Shown here in pieces: positions 17,790 through 27,143 of a DNA stretch of 64,000 nt. Position 1 is the stretch's first letter; each line of letters starts with the position of its first letter. The translations under genes were made by a program, and so were the position numbers. Origin of the DNA: Vibrio albus (lineage in GTDB: Bacteria > Pseudomonadota > Gammaproteobacteria > Enterobacterales > Vibrionaceae). The stretch spans positions 1 to 64,000 of the forward strand of contig NZ_QFWT01000008.1 of assembly GCF_003144035.1 (NCBI RefSeq), written 5' to 3'. Under the pieces are notes generated by a model. It was not told the DNA's origin. It saw only the letters and a program-made list of their open reading frames with translations, and made no database searches.

Positions 17790-18995
17790 CTAATCACTAT
17801 ATATGAACGTTTCTTGATGACTGTATGTCGATTCCGTTACCGGTGCTGACGCTTTTCTTTCAGACGCCCCTTCTATTTTTCTCCACCAAAACGATATTTC
17901 CTGACGCCGTTTCGGATAACATACCTCTCCCACCATCGGCGTCACAACGCGAGCGCCTGATGCTTCCGCTTCTTCAATAAGATCATTCATGGGCTCATCC
18001 CACTGATGCGTAAACAGCTCGAACGTCGACCAATGAACAGGAAACAAGGTTTCCGCACCAAGATCCTGAAAAGCCTGCATCGTATGGCGCGCCTGCATAT
18101 GGCCGCAATTCTCTACCGGATAACCACTGCCGTTTTTAACGTTGGCAGCCACTTCCATAAACGCCAGGTCGAAACGTCCCAGCCGTTTCCGGATTGCTTG
18201 AAAATGGTCGTCGTAAGCTGAATCACCACTAAAAAACACACGTCCTTGCTCGGAACGAAACGCCCAGGAACACCACAAGGTTTTATCATTATCAAAGCCA
18301 GTCCGGCCTGAATTATGATTCGCAGGGGTGGCCGTTATTTCGATGCCGTGAACCACTGCCGATTCCCACCAGTCAAATTCCTGAATTTTTTCAGGGTGAA
18401 CTCCCCAGTTTTCTAAATGCTTTCCCACCCCCAAAGGCACAAAAAAGCATACCGGTTTATCAGCAAAATATTTAATGGTCGATTTTTCCAGATGATCATA
18501 ATGGTCATGAGAAATGACAATCACGTCAGGAAGCGGAAGCGCTTCTTTTGTCACTGGTGAATTTACATTACGGCTAAACCACGATCTGGCAATTAACGGT
18601 GCCGCAAATTCAAAAACCGGATCAATCAATATACGAGCATCATTCATTTCCATAAACAGGCTGGAATGGCCAAGCCAGGTGACCCTTAATGATTGACTTC
18701 TTTTATTTAAGGCTTTGATATCAGCCTTCACATAAGGCAAAGAAGCCTGGGGCTTTAATCTGGAACGATTTAGAAAAGAGATGATATTAAGATAGAGCTT
18801 ACTCTCCTGATAAGGCGTATATGGCATCCTGCCTATCACTTTTCCCCGTTGAAACTGCGGTGATGCTTTTATACGGACCTGCCGCTGCTTTTCGCTGGCA
18901 TTCAGCTCCGCTTTTTCCACCTGACGGAAATATTTTGCAACCCCCAGAAAGCCTAATACAGAAAACATTGACGCTTTAACAACACCAGTATTCAT
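17790..18995 (-). CDS. MBL-fold hydrolase, NAPE-PLD / UlaG-like
   Basis: A 401-residue metallo-beta-lactamase-fold protein. The metal motif HDHYDH is at 163-168, with VTWLGHSS upstream (109-112), FFSGDSAYDDHF, and the distal histidine in LFPVHWSTFELF. This layout matches COG2220 enzymes related to N-acyl-phosphatidylethanolamine phospholipase D. A hydrophobic N-terminus (about 8-20) suggests export or membrane attachment. The substrate is unknown; phospholipid hydrolysis is a family-based guess. It is divergent from the protease-avidin gene with about 265 bases between. Confidence 0.8.
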   Translation of the reverse strand: MNTGVVKASMFSVLGFLGVAKYFRQVEKAELNASEKQRQVRIKASPQFQRGKVIGRMPYTPYQESKLYLNIISFLNRSRLKPQASLPYVKADIKALNKRSQSLRVTWLGHSSLFMEMNDARILIDPVFEFAAPLIARSWFSRNVNSPVTKEALPLPDVIVISHDHYDHLEKSTIKYFADKPVCFFVPLGVGKHLENWGVHPEKIQEFDWWESAVVHGIEITATPANHNSGRTGFDNDKTLWCSWAFRSEQGRVFFSGDSAYDDHFQAIRKRLGRFDLAFMEVAANVKNGSGYPVENCGHMQARHTMQAFQDLGAETLFPVHWSTFELFTHQWDEPMNDLIEEAEASGARVVTPMVGEVCYPKRRQEISFWWRKIEGASERKASAPVTESTYSHQETFIYSD

Positions 18996-19259
18996 ACCTG
19001 ACCTTATTGGTAGTAATAAAAGTCTTTGTGGGTTTATTCTAGGCAGGTGAATATGTCGTTTTAGTGACTAATTAAAGGCGTTATTTGAATCTTATATTGC
19101 AAGCAAGTGATAAATAACTCATCAGAAGAGTCATTCTCTCAAATATTGAAATACAGGCTCAACAAACGATTCTGCTTGTGTTTTAATCCGTTTTTATCCC
19201 TTTTTAAGTTTCACAATAGTCATCAGAAAAATAAATTAATCAATAAAGGAAACCGGGAC

Positions 19260-20510
19260 ATGAATAACAAATCTGCTCACTCACCTGCCATACTAGCCGA
19301 GGAAGGACTCGTCATCCCGTTAATAAAAGGCCCTTTCCAGAATAACGGAGCCTCTCCCTGGTATGCCGGACTAGGAGTAGGTAACCCGGCCCAAAGGTTG
19401 AAGTTTTCTTTTGACACCGGCAGTAATTTTAACTGGGTGACTTCATCACTCTGTGGAACAGAAGGATGTATCCACTACGGTGGAGAACAATTCAATGTTT
19501 CTCTGTCTGAAACCTTCAAGTGGGTGAATCAGGAATGCATCACCGTGGATTTCGGTCCCTGGGGCGAAATGCAGGTAGAAACAGGGCACGACGACATCAT
19601 TCTGGAAAGTGATGCCGCACCTGCAGCGATACCGAGCGACCTCTATCTTTCGCAGGCGTATACCGGCACTCAATTTGCGGAACTAGACTGGGATGGGGGC
19701 ATAGGATTACCCAGCTACAGCTATCAACCGGTTGCTGACACCGCTCCACAGAAAGCCTACCGTGGTAACCACGACGAACGTCAGGCTGATTTTCATTTCA
19801 TGCATTCTTTACTACGGCAGGGCATCATTAGCGCAGCTAACCCTTATGTCAGTTTTGCAACCGATCCTCTGACAAAACAAGGCCAAGCTGTCTTTGGCAA
19901 GCTTGATCCTGATTATGCCGACTCCAGAGAGTACCTGTTTCTGCCATGGGACCGCTATGCAGCAAATGATGCTGTGGCTTCACTCTATTACATATGGACA
20001 ACGCCTCTGGCGTCCATGTCGATTGGCGAGCACAGCCTTTGTCAGGCAGAAAATTCGCACCAATACTGGTTCTGCCTTGATTCTGGCTCCTCTCAGTTTA
20101 AAGGTGACCCCGATATTATGTTTAATGCCTACCAACGAGCATCCCTTCTGGGAGAAGACGTCACTATCCGTACCCCTCAAAACTCATACTCCAGTGAAGG
20201 TTCTCTGGTCATACCGGCTTCACTTTATAATGTCCACATTGATGCAGGAGAATTTGAAGGCAAACAGGTTCCGCAATTCGAGCCAATGCAAGGGCTGGAT
20301 AACTTAGTGCTGGTTGGTTCCGTGCTGATGGACAGTTTGTACACCGTTTATGAATACAGGGTCAATGCTGATTCTCGCCTGGAACCTGTCGGCATGTGGA
20401 TTTTCAATAAGAAAGGCGGCCCCAGAATCATTCAGACAACGCAGGAAGCGAAAGCAGCTATATTTGATGAGAGTAGCAGCAGCAACGCTCTGACCCTGAA
20501 CGGACGGTGA
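19260..20510 (+). CDS. Pepsin-like aspartic protease (family A1), N-terminal part of a broken or read-through fusion
   Basis: 416 residues starting at ATG 19260, which has AAGGAA nine bases upstream; the longer frame from 19107 lacks a ribosome site. It has the two-lobed pepsin plan: first catalytic D52 in FDTGSNFNWV, GGIGLPS after the first lobe, second catalytic D274 in CLDSGSSQFKG, and LVGSVLMDSLYTVYEY, matching the late LGDVFxxxYYTVFD strand of pepsins. There is no signal peptide, so it may act in the cytoplasm, as described for the bacterial pepsin shewasin. The frame ends ...LTLNGR-TGA and then continues without further stops into avidin-like sequence. Pepsin-type enzymes are rare in bacteria. 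Confidence 0.85.
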   Translation: MNNKSAHSPAILAEEGLVIPLIKGPFQNNGASPWYAGLGVGNPAQRLKFSFDTGSNFNWVTSSLCGTEGCIHYGGEQFNVSLSETFKWVNQECITVDFGPWGEMQVETGHDDIILESDAAPAAIPSDLYLSQAYTGTQFAELDWDGGIGLPSYSYQPVADTAPQKAYRGNHDERQADFHFMHSLLRQGIISAANPYVSFATDPLTKQGQAVFGKLDPDYADSREYLFLPWDRYAANDAVASLYYIWTTPLASMSIGEHSLCQAENSHQYWFCLDSGSSQFKGDPDIMFNAYQRASLLGEDVTIRTPQNSYSSEGSLVIPASLYNVHIDAGEFEGKQVPQFEPMQGLDNLVLVGSVLMDSLYTVYEYRVNADSRLEPVGMWIFNKKGGPRIIQTTQEAKAAIFDESSSSNALTLNGR

Positions 20511-21311
20511 GTAAACAGCTACGGGTCACAGATGGATCTGGTCGTCGAGCCAACAGGCGAAATATTTGGTACCTACTCGTCAACAACGGGAGCGTCAGGC
20601 CGGTATCTGGTCTATGGTTACTGCTCACCTGACAACCCGACAAATGAACAAGGCCAGCCAGTTGCACTTTCCATCACCTGGAGACCATTCGACTCACAAA
20701 CAGAAAACGACAGCTGGCACTGGGTGTCCACTTATTGTGGTCAGCTACTCCCGATAACAAATACAGATGAACCCGGATCAGACAATGACGATCGTAGCAG
20801 CGTGCTCTCTGTCATCAACTCTCTGGTGGCAACAACCAGATATAACGGAGCGGCTCTGGGCGACTATATCGACAAGCTGGCATTCCACAAACAAGATGAT
20901 GTCGCTCAGTTCCAGCCTGATGATATTGAAGAAATGTTTCATTCCCACTCCAGAGTCGAAAACCCTATTAATGGTACCTGGAAAGACACGGTAAATGATC
21001 TTCAGTTAACCCTTTCTGTCGTCAATGAGCAGAATGGATTGATCTATGCTGAACTGACCCAAAACAATCAAACCCTCACGCTAAAAGGCTTCACGGATAC
21101 GCTGTCATTACCCTATCCCAAAAGACAAAGCATTACCTTATCTGGAATAAGGAAAGATTCAGACAGCACCCCGGTATCTCTCAGTGGCTATCTGGACCAA
21201 CAGAATGAACAACTAATTTTGACTTATTGGTCAGCCTATGGCACACCTGAAGCAGAAGCCTATTTACAGACAAACGCTTGTAGTACCTTATTTGACCGGA
21301 TTCAAAAATAA
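20511..21311 (+). CDS. Two avidin-like segments, in-frame continuation of the pepsin gene after TGA
   Basis: The frame continues from TGA 20508-20510 to TAA at 21311 with no other stop. Right after the TGA comes VNSYGSQMDLVVEPTGEIFGTYSSTTGASGRY split over the first avidin strands; it matches the (streptavidin) pattern GTW-N-GS..........GTY.S..G...RY, with ITWRP and CGQ later. The TGA replaces the first biotin-contacting Trp. A second segment (about 20965-21305) begins NGTWKDTV and ends LTYWSAYGTPEAEAYL...FDRI, resembling the streptavidin C-terminus (QWLLTSGTTEANAW). The only ATG near the start (20532) lacks a ribosome site, so separate translation is doubtful. Full read-through would give 683 residues. 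Confidence 0.7.
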   Translation, partial: VNSYGSQMDLVVEPTGEIFGTYSSTTGASGRYLVYGYCSPDNPTNEQGQPVALSITWRPFDSQTENDSWHWVSTYCGQLLPITNTDEPGSDNDDRSSVLSVINSLVATTRYNGAALGDYIDKLAFHKQDDVAQFQPDDIEEMFHSHSRVENPINGTWKDTVNDLQLTLSVVNEQNGLIYAELTQNNQTLTLKGFTDTLSLPYPKRQSITLSGIRKDSDSTPVSLSGYLDQQNEQLILTYWSAYGTPEAEAYLQTNACSTLFDRIQK

Positions 21312-21343
21312 CAACAAAAAAAGAGAGAGGGGGATCGTGTAAA

Positions 21344-24109
21344 ATGAACCTCAGTAAAAACTTTGATCAGGAAGAACACGATAAGGTTGTCATCGAGTGT
21401 TTTTCCCACTTGTGGAAACACTCTGTCGACTTTATGTTTATCATGGCTGTGGAGGAAAACGGTGAGTTTTCTCTCTATGATAATAACCCCGCGTCCCGGA
21501 CGGTAATGGGGCTCGATAAAGACCTGCCCATTCACCGCTATAATATCCGGGAAACCTGGAGTGATGAGGTCGTCGAAGGCCTCTATGCTACCTACCGCAA
21601 AGCCATTGAAGCACGAAAACCCGTTTCTTTTGACCAGTTTGCAACTACTGGCGACAGCCCCGTCTATGTTAATACGCTTTTTGTTCCTATTTTTGACGAA
21701 AATGGCCTCCCTCTGTTTGTCTGTGGTGTCAGCCGGGATGTCTCTCAAATCAAAGCCGCTGAACAAATAGCCGTATCAGCCAATGAAAAACTAAAAGAGT
21801 ATACACAAGCACTGGAAAACATTAATGATGATCTGGACAACAAGGTAAAAACCCGCACACAGGAACTGGAAAAAACCACCACAGATCTTAAAGTCGCACT
21901 TGAGGCAAAATCATCATTTGTATCCCGGGTCAGTCACGAAATACGTACACCGATTAATGCGATGCTGGGGCTCAGTAACCTGCTTAAGAAGACCCAGCTT
22001 AACGATATTCAGCAGGATTATGTGGAAAAAATCCTGGATGCCGGGAATGTACTGATGGGCGTGGTGAACGATATTCTCGACTTTTCCAAGATAGAAGCTG
22101 AAAAGCTACACCCTGAGTGTATCCGGTTTAATCCGGAAACCACCATCCGAAAAGCCATTAACATCAGTAATTTTAAAGCCTATGACAAAGGCCTGGAACT
22201 GGCTCTGTATATGGATCCTGTCATGCCCCGTCATCTGATGGGTGATCCTCTTCGAATTCAACAGGTTATTATTAACCTGCTGAGCAACGCTGTTAAATTT
22301 ACAGAGCAAGGAAGCATTTCTCTGGAGGTCACTTATGATACCGACAGTGCTCGCACCCCATTCCTGCAAATCGCGGTCACAGACACTGGTATCGGGATCT
22401 CAGCCGAACAACAAGAACGACTGTTTATTCCATTTAATCAAGCAGATAACAGCATAACCCGACACTATGGCGGTACCGGATTAGGGCTTATGATCAGTAA
22501 AAAGCTCTGTGAACTGATGGGCGGTACCATCACCGTAAACAGCCAGCCTGGAAAAGGCTCCTGTTTTACGGTGCGTATTCCGTTAGAAAATGAAAGGAAC
22601 CGGCCAGACAACATAACATTGCCAAACCGGTCAGTATTGGTGGTTGATGAACATCCGATTTCGCTCAGACTTATCAGCAAAATGCTGAGCGAGGCGGGCT
22701 ATCTCGTCGGCTCGGCAGGAAATGCAGCTCAGGCTATAGAGATGGCCAAGCAAGCCTCTATAGAAGGGACGCCCTACGATACCGTCCTGTTAGATCGAGG
22801 TGTCACCGGAGAAACCCCGATAAAATCCATACTATCAACATTACATAAGTATCAGATTACCACCCCGCCGGTCATCATGCTGTCTGCCTACGAGAAGCTC
22901 GCCGCTCAGGATGATCCGGATATGGATTTAGTCAAATGTTTTCTGGAAAAACCCTCTACGCCCGGAGCGCTGTTCCAGGCTATTGAATCCGATCCGGAGT
23001 TTTCCCTCAACGAGTGGGCCCCTCAGGCCGGAAAAGCGCCTTCCCGTACAACGAACTTGTCTGCTTACACATTACTTCTGGTCGACGATAATCCTATTAA
23101 TCAGCAGGTCGCGGCTGGCTTTCTGAAAGACAGTGGTATTCAGATTGATATCGCCGGCAATGGTGAAGACGCACTGGAGAAAGTCAGACGGACTTCTTAC
23201 GATATTATCCTGATGGATCTGCAAATGCCGAAACTGGATGGGATCTCCGCCACACGCCATATCCGGACTCACCTTAATCAGAGTGTTCCTATTATTGCGC
23301 TAACCGCCCATACGAATGAAACCACCATCAGAGAATGTCTGGAAAATGGCATGAGTGCGCATCTGAGTAAGCCTCTGGATGCAGACACATTATATCGTGT
23401 TATTACTGATTACCTCGAGGCAAATCCAGCCTCAACAAACCACACCGCTGCAGCAGAAAAGAGTGTCATGATCAACACTGACACCAAGCTATTATTCAGC
23501 CAATTAGCCTCTATCGAGGCCCTGAATGTGAAAGAAGCGTTAGAGAGGCTCTATCACTCTGAGGAACTGTTTTTGTCACTTATCCGCTCATTCTATGAGC
23601 GCTATTCAGACAGTTTACTTCTGACACAGAGCACTCGAGAACTATCACTGTCACAACTTACCGACGAAATTCATTCACTAAAATCTAACTGCGCCTACAT
23701 TGGTGCACAAGAGCTGTCGTCGGCATGTACGATATTAGAACAAAAACTACGTTCCGGAGAAACTCAGGTTAATGCTGACCCTATCATTTATGACCTCAGA
23801 GAGCTTATATCCTGCCTGCACCCTTTATTTTGTACAGAGAGTGAGGTACAACAAAACTCTGAGCAAGAAAAGGTGTCTCTGAAAACGTGTTTGACTACTA
23901 TGAATACTCAACTGGCACAATCTGATTTCCGGGTGGAACAAACTCTGGCTCAAATAAAATCTCAGTTATCCGGTGACAAAAAGTCGTCAGAAGCCATTGA
24001 GTATATTGGTGCATTGGTAGAAGAAGTCGAATTTGAACAAGCATTAGAAGCCTCTGAGCCTTTAATTGCCAGTCTCAGTAGTACAGGTACAGTGGTAGAT
24101 GGAAAATAA
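21344..24109 (+). CDS. Hybrid histidine kinase PAS-HisKA-HATPase-REC-REC-Hpt
   Basis: A 921-residue soluble phosphorelay kinase with no membrane segment. Order: PAS-like sensor (about 15-138), coiled coil (140-190), HisKA with H198 in VSHEIRTP, HATPase with NLLSNAVKF, DTGIGI and GGTGLGL, a REC domain from about 427 (LLDRG, with VVDEHP instead of a DD pair, so possibly weak), a second REC from about 571 (LLLVDDNP, LMDLQMP near 622, SKPLD), and an Hpt domain with the histidine in EIHSLKSN (about 775). A 90-residue tail of unknown type follows. GAGGGGGA lies before the ATG. It begins 32 bases after the avidin segment and overlaps the next gene by 11 bases, so it is cotranscribed with the REC-GGDEF regulator. 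Confidence 0.92.
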   Translation: MNLSKNFDQEEHDKVVIECFSHLWKHSVDFMFIMAVEENGEFSLYDNNPASRTVMGLDKDLPIHRYNIRETWSDEVVEGLYATYRKAIEARKPVSFDQFATTGDSPVYVNTLFVPIFDENGLPLFVCGVSRDVSQIKAAEQIAVSANEKLKEYTQALENINDDLDNKVKTRTQELEKTTTDLKVALEAKSSFVSRVSHEIRTPINAMLGLSNLLKKTQLNDIQQDYVEKILDAGNVLMGVVNDILDFSKIEAEKLHPECIRFNPETTIRKAINISNFKAYDKGLELALYMDPVMPRHLMGDPLRIQQVIINLLSNAVKFTEQGSISLEVTYDTDSARTPFLQIAVTDTGIGISAEQQERLFIPFNQADNSITRHYGGTGLGLMISKKLCELMGGTITVNSQPGKGSCFTVRIPLENERNRPDNITLPNRSVLVVDEHPISLRLISKMLSEAGYLVGSAGNAAQAIEMAKQASIEGTPYDTVLLDRGVTGETPIKSILSTLHKYQITTPPVIMLSAYEKLAAQDDPDMDLVKCFLEKPSTPGALFQAIESDPEFSLNEWAPQAGKAPSRTTNLSAYTLLLVDDNPINQQVAAGFLKDSGIQIDIAGNGEDALEKVRRTSYDIILMDLQMPKLDGISATRHIRTHLNQSVPIIALTAHTNETTIRECLENGMSAHLSKPLDADTLYRVITDYLEANPASTNHTAAAEKSVMINTDTKLLFSQLASIEALNVKEALERLYHSEELFLSLIRSFYERYSDSLLLTQSTRELSLSQLTDEIHSLKSNCAYIGAQELSSACTILEQKLRSGETQVNADPIIYDLRELISCLHPLFCTESEVQQNSEQEKVSLKTCLTTMNTQLAQSDFRVEQTLAQIKSQLSGDKKSSEAIEYIGALVEEVEFEQALEASEPLIASLSSTGTVVDGK

Positions 24110-24980
24110 TCAGCGCATTCTTATTGTTGATGATGAAATTATCAATCTAAAAGTGTTAAGTGAACTGTTCCGAGATAAGGTACAGCTTACCCTGGCAAAA
24201 AGTGGTCATCAGGCTTTACGCAAAGCTGAAGAAGTAAGGCCGGACCTTATTCTTCTTGATATAAGAATGCCGGGGCTGAATGGATTTGAGACTTTAGACA
24301 GATTGCGCCAGAACCCCTCAACAGCACATATTCCGGTCATCTTTATTTCCGGCCTGGATGACGACGACCATGAAGAGAAAGGACTCAAATTAGGTGCGGC
24401 CGATTACATTTTTAAGCCCTTCAAACTCGGTATTGTTCAGGCTCGCGTGAGAACCCACCTGCAGTTAGCTCAGCAGACCAAGATGCTGGAAAGACTGGCT
24501 AACTCTGACGCCCTTACTTCTTTAGCCAACCGCCGGCAGTACAACAAAACACTCTATCAAGAGTGGCACCAAGCTATAGAGGAAAGCGCCCCTATTACTA
24601 TTGCCATCTTTGATATTGATAATTTTAAGCAATTTAATGATCGGCATGGTCATGACACCGGTGATCAGTTACTGCAGAAAGTATCCGATTTACTTCGGGA
24701 TCATTTCAGTCATCCACGTCATTTAGTTGCCCGCTTTGGTGGTGAAGAGTTTGTTGTATTAATGCCAAAGTTCGGACGTGAAGATGCTTTTCCGCTGATT
24801 CAGCAGTGCATAGAAAAGATTAGCCAGAATAGTGACATTACCTTAAGTGCCGGCGGAGCATCATGTCACCCGGCAGAACAGGGCTGCTCCCGTTCAAAAC
24901 TCTTTTCTCTTGCGGACAAGGCGCTGTATATTGCCAAAAATCAGGGTAAGAACTGCGCCGTATGGTCTGAAAGGTATTGA
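24099..24980 (+). CDS. REC-GGDEF response regulator (diguanylate cyclase)
   Basis: 293 residues. REC domain 5-120 with acidic pair DD11-12, phospho-acceptor D54 (LILLDIRMP) and KPF lysine; GGDEF domain 135-290 with GGEEF at about 214-218. The I-site position reads RHLV rather than RxxD, so feedback inhibition is probably absent. The ATG lies inside the last codons of the kinase gene (11-base overlap), indicating translational coupling. The kinase-Hpt protein is the obvious phosphodonor, so the pair converts an unknown signal into c-di-GMP. Confidence 0.92.
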   Translation: MENNQRILIVDDEIINLKVLSELFRDKVQLTLAKSGHQALRKAEEVRPDLILLDIRMPGLNGFETLDRLRQNPSTAHIPVIFISGLDDDDHEEKGLKLGAADYIFKPFKLGIVQARVRTHLQLAQQTKMLERLANSDALTSLANRRQYNKTLYQEWHQAIEESAPITIAIFDIDNFKQFNDRHGHDTGDQLLQKVSDLLRDHFSHPRHLVARFGGEEFVVLMPKFGREDAFPLIQQCIEKISQNSDITLSAGGASCHPAEQGCSRSKLFSLADKALYIAKNQGKNCAVWSERY

Positions 24981-25028
24981 GATAAGTACCCCTCCCCAGT
25001 AAAAGGAAGGGGGCATAAAGCTTAATGC

Positions 25029-26084
25029 TTACTTGGCTTCACGGCGAGCTGTTACCGCATCAGCAAGCTGGCGCAGAACAGTTTCAGTATCGTCCCAGCC
25101 GATACATGCATCGGTAATAGACTGACCATAGGTCGGGGCTTTACCGTCAACCAGATCCTGACGACCTTCTACCAGATGAGACTCAATCATCACACCAAAG
25201 ATAGCGTTTTCACCACCAGCAACCTGTCCGGATACATCTTCAGACACCACCATCTGACGCTTGTACTGCTTAGAGCTGTTCGAGTGGCTGAAGTCAATCA
25301 TCACTTTTTGCGGCAGGCCAGACGCTTCCAGTTCTGATTTAATCGCAGCAACATGCTCTGCACTGTAGTTCGGTTCTTTACCACCACGCAGGATGATATG
25401 GCAGTCCGGGTTACCTGTGGTTTCTACAATGGCAGAGTGACCAAATTTGGTCACCGACAGGAAGTGGTGAGATGACTCAGCAGAACGGATAGCGTCCGTT
25501 GCAATCTTGATATTACCGTCAGTACCATTTTTAAAACCTACCGGGCAAGAAAGACCAGAGGCCAGTTCACGGTGTACCTGAGACTCAGTAGTACGTGCGC
25601 CAATCGCACCCCAGCTGATCAAATCCGCCATATACTGAGGAGTGATCATATCCAAAAACTCACCGGCGGTCGGCATTCCCATGTCCGTCAGATCCAGCAG
25701 TAACTTACGGCCCATACGCAGACCTTCGTTTAGCTTATATGAGTTATCCAGGTAAGGGTCATTGATCATACCTTTCCAGCCAACTGTAGTACGTGGTTTT
25801 TCAAAATACACCCGCATAACAATTTCAAGACGATCACCCAGTTCATCACGCATCTTTTTCAGGCGCTTACCATATTCAAGAGCCGCTTCAGGATCATGAA
25901 TAGAGCACGGTCCGATGATAACCAGTAGTCGATCATCTTCATCAGCTAAAATGTTGTGGATAGACTGGCGAGCCTGATACACCGTGCTGGATGCTGATTC
26001 TGTTGCCGGGAACCGTTCTAAAATGGCAACGGGTGGTAATAATTGTTTAATTTGGTTGATACGTACGTCGTCTGTCTTGAACAT
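25029..26084 (-). CDS. aroG: DAHP synthase, AroG type
   Basis: 3-deoxy-D-arabino-heptulosonate-7-phosphate synthase, the first step of aromatic amino-acid synthesis. 351 residues, against 350 for E. coli AroG, and very similar throughout: DDRLLVIIGPCSIHDPEAALEY, RVYFEKPRTTVGWKG, GAIGARTTESQVHRELASGLSCP, GFKNGTDG, KFGHSAIV, HIILRGGKEPNYS. Start set at the ATG of MFKTDDVRI (26084), which aligns with AroG; the GTG at 26114 would add ten residues. The isozyme type (Phe-sensitive) is inferred from overall resemblance. A TyrR-like box lies about 185 bases upstream. Confidence 0.9.
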   Translation of the reverse strand: MFKTDDVRINQIKQLLPPVAILERFPATESASSTVYQARQSIHNILADEDDRLLVIIGPCSIHDPEAALEYGKRLKKMRDELGDRLEIVMRVYFEKPRTTVGWKGMINDPYLDNSYKLNEGLRMGRKLLLDLTDMGMPTAGEFLDMITPQYMADLISWGAIGARTTESQVHRELASGLSCPVGFKNGTDGNIKIATDAIRSAESSHHFLSVTKFGHSAIVETTGNPDCHIILRGGKEPNYSAEHVAAIKSELEASGLPQKVMIDFSHSNSSKQYKRQMVVSEDVSGQVAGGENAIFGVMIESHLVEGRQDLVDGKAPTYGQSITDACIGWDDTETVLRQLADAVTARREAK

Positions 26085-26267
26085 CGTTACTTCTAATTCC
26101 TGTATCTTAGTCACTGCCGTCTTGGTAAGCAGATATTATTGTGAGTTATCTCTCGTTCTATAGGGCACGCCCTAGTTCCTACGTAACTTATCGGCAATCG
26201 CCCAACACTGCAATCATTATTTCTAATAAATTTCAACACGAGAGTGACTTTTACACTTTACACGACA

Positions 26268-26285
26268 TGTAAGAATTATTTTACA
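26268..26285. promoter_or_regulatory. TyrR-box-like palindrome between aroG and the amino-acid ABC operon
   Basis: TGTAAG-AATTAT-TTTACA matches the TyrR consensus TGTAAA-N6-TTTACA at 11 of 12 positions. Further TTTACA/TTACAC half-sites lie just before it (26250-26262). It could serve aroG, the divergent ABC operon, or both. The rest of the 321-base gap shows nothing else assignable. Confidence 0.45.
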
Positions 26286-26405
26286 CTCAATAATCCAATC
26301 TTTCTCTCTCATTCTTGCCTATAACTGATGAATTTTTCAGCGGGCATTGTCATGGTCGTATATATTTACTGTATGTGATTGTTAATTCATAGGTAAGAAC
26401 GACTA

Positions 26406-27143
26406 TTGGATACTCCCTCCCATCCCCCTAAGGCCGTAGAGTTTCATCATGTCGACAAATGGTTCGGCTCTTTTCAGGCCCTGAAAGGTATTAGCCTGAG
26501 TGTTAACCCCGGCGAAATCGTGGTGATTTGTGGCCCTTCGGGTTCAGGAAAGTCCACCCTTATCCGTTGTATTAACGGGCTGGAAAGTATCGATTCCGGC
26601 TCCGTTCATGTCTCGGGAAGCCCTGAACTGCTCGGCTTAAAGGGCAAAGTAGGTATGGTGTTTCAGCACTTCCACCTATTTCCGCACCTGACGGTACTGG
26701 AAAACCTCACCCTGGCTCCGATACGAACACTTAAACTCTCTAAACAGGAAGCGTATAAGAGAGCCATGCACTTTCTGCAACGGGTACATATCTCCGAGCA
26801 GGCAGACAAGTACCCGATACAGCTTTCCGGCGGGCAGCAACAGCGTGTGGCTATTGCCCGTTCCCTGTGTATGAAGCCGGATATTATGTTATTCGATGAA
26901 CCGACCTCTGCTCTCGATCCGGAAATGATTAACGAAGTGCTCGATGTTATGGTCGAATTGGCGCATAACGGCATGACCATGCTCTGCGTGACCCATGAAA
27001 TGGGATTTGCAAAAAAAGTCGCCGACCGGGTCGTGTTTATGGATGAAGGAGAGATTATTGAAATTGCCCCGCCAGAAACGTTGTTCCGCTCCCCGAAGCA
27101 TGCACGAACAAAAGCATTTCTGAATCAGATACTGAGCCACTGA
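26406..27143 (+). CDS. Polar amino-acid ABC transporter ATPase
   Basis: A 245-residue ATP-binding subunit of the GlnQ/HisP type. Walker [10 protein letters not shown] (about 43-51), Q-loop VFQHFHLFP, signature [12 protein letters not shown], Walker [15 protein letters not shown] and the switch histidine in CVTHEMGFA are all present. The start is read as TTG 26406, with AGGTAAG about 13 bases upstream; no in-frame ATG lies close by. It is the first gene of a four-gene import operon. Confidence 0.9.
   Translation: MDTPSHPPKAVEFHHVDKWFGSFQALKGISLSVNPGEIVVICGPSGSGKSTLIRCINGLESIDSGSVHVSGSPELLGLKGKVGMVFQHFHLFPHLTVLENLTLAPIRTLKLSKQEAYKRAMHFLQRVHISEQADKYPIQLSGGQQQRVAIARSLCMKPDIMLFDEPTSALDPEMINEVLDVMVELAHNGMTMLCVTHEMGFAKKVADRVVFMDEGEIIEIAPPETLFRSPKHARTKAFLNQILSH

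Noticed and set aside
19107..19259. N-terminal extension of the pepsin-like protein by 51 residues
   Set aside because: No ribosome site before 19107, while AAGGAA stands at the right distance from 19260.
24986..25015. Hairpin CCCCTCC/GGAAGGGG after the REC-GGDEF gene as terminator
   Set aside because: The stem has a bulge and no T run follows on either strand; support is too weak.
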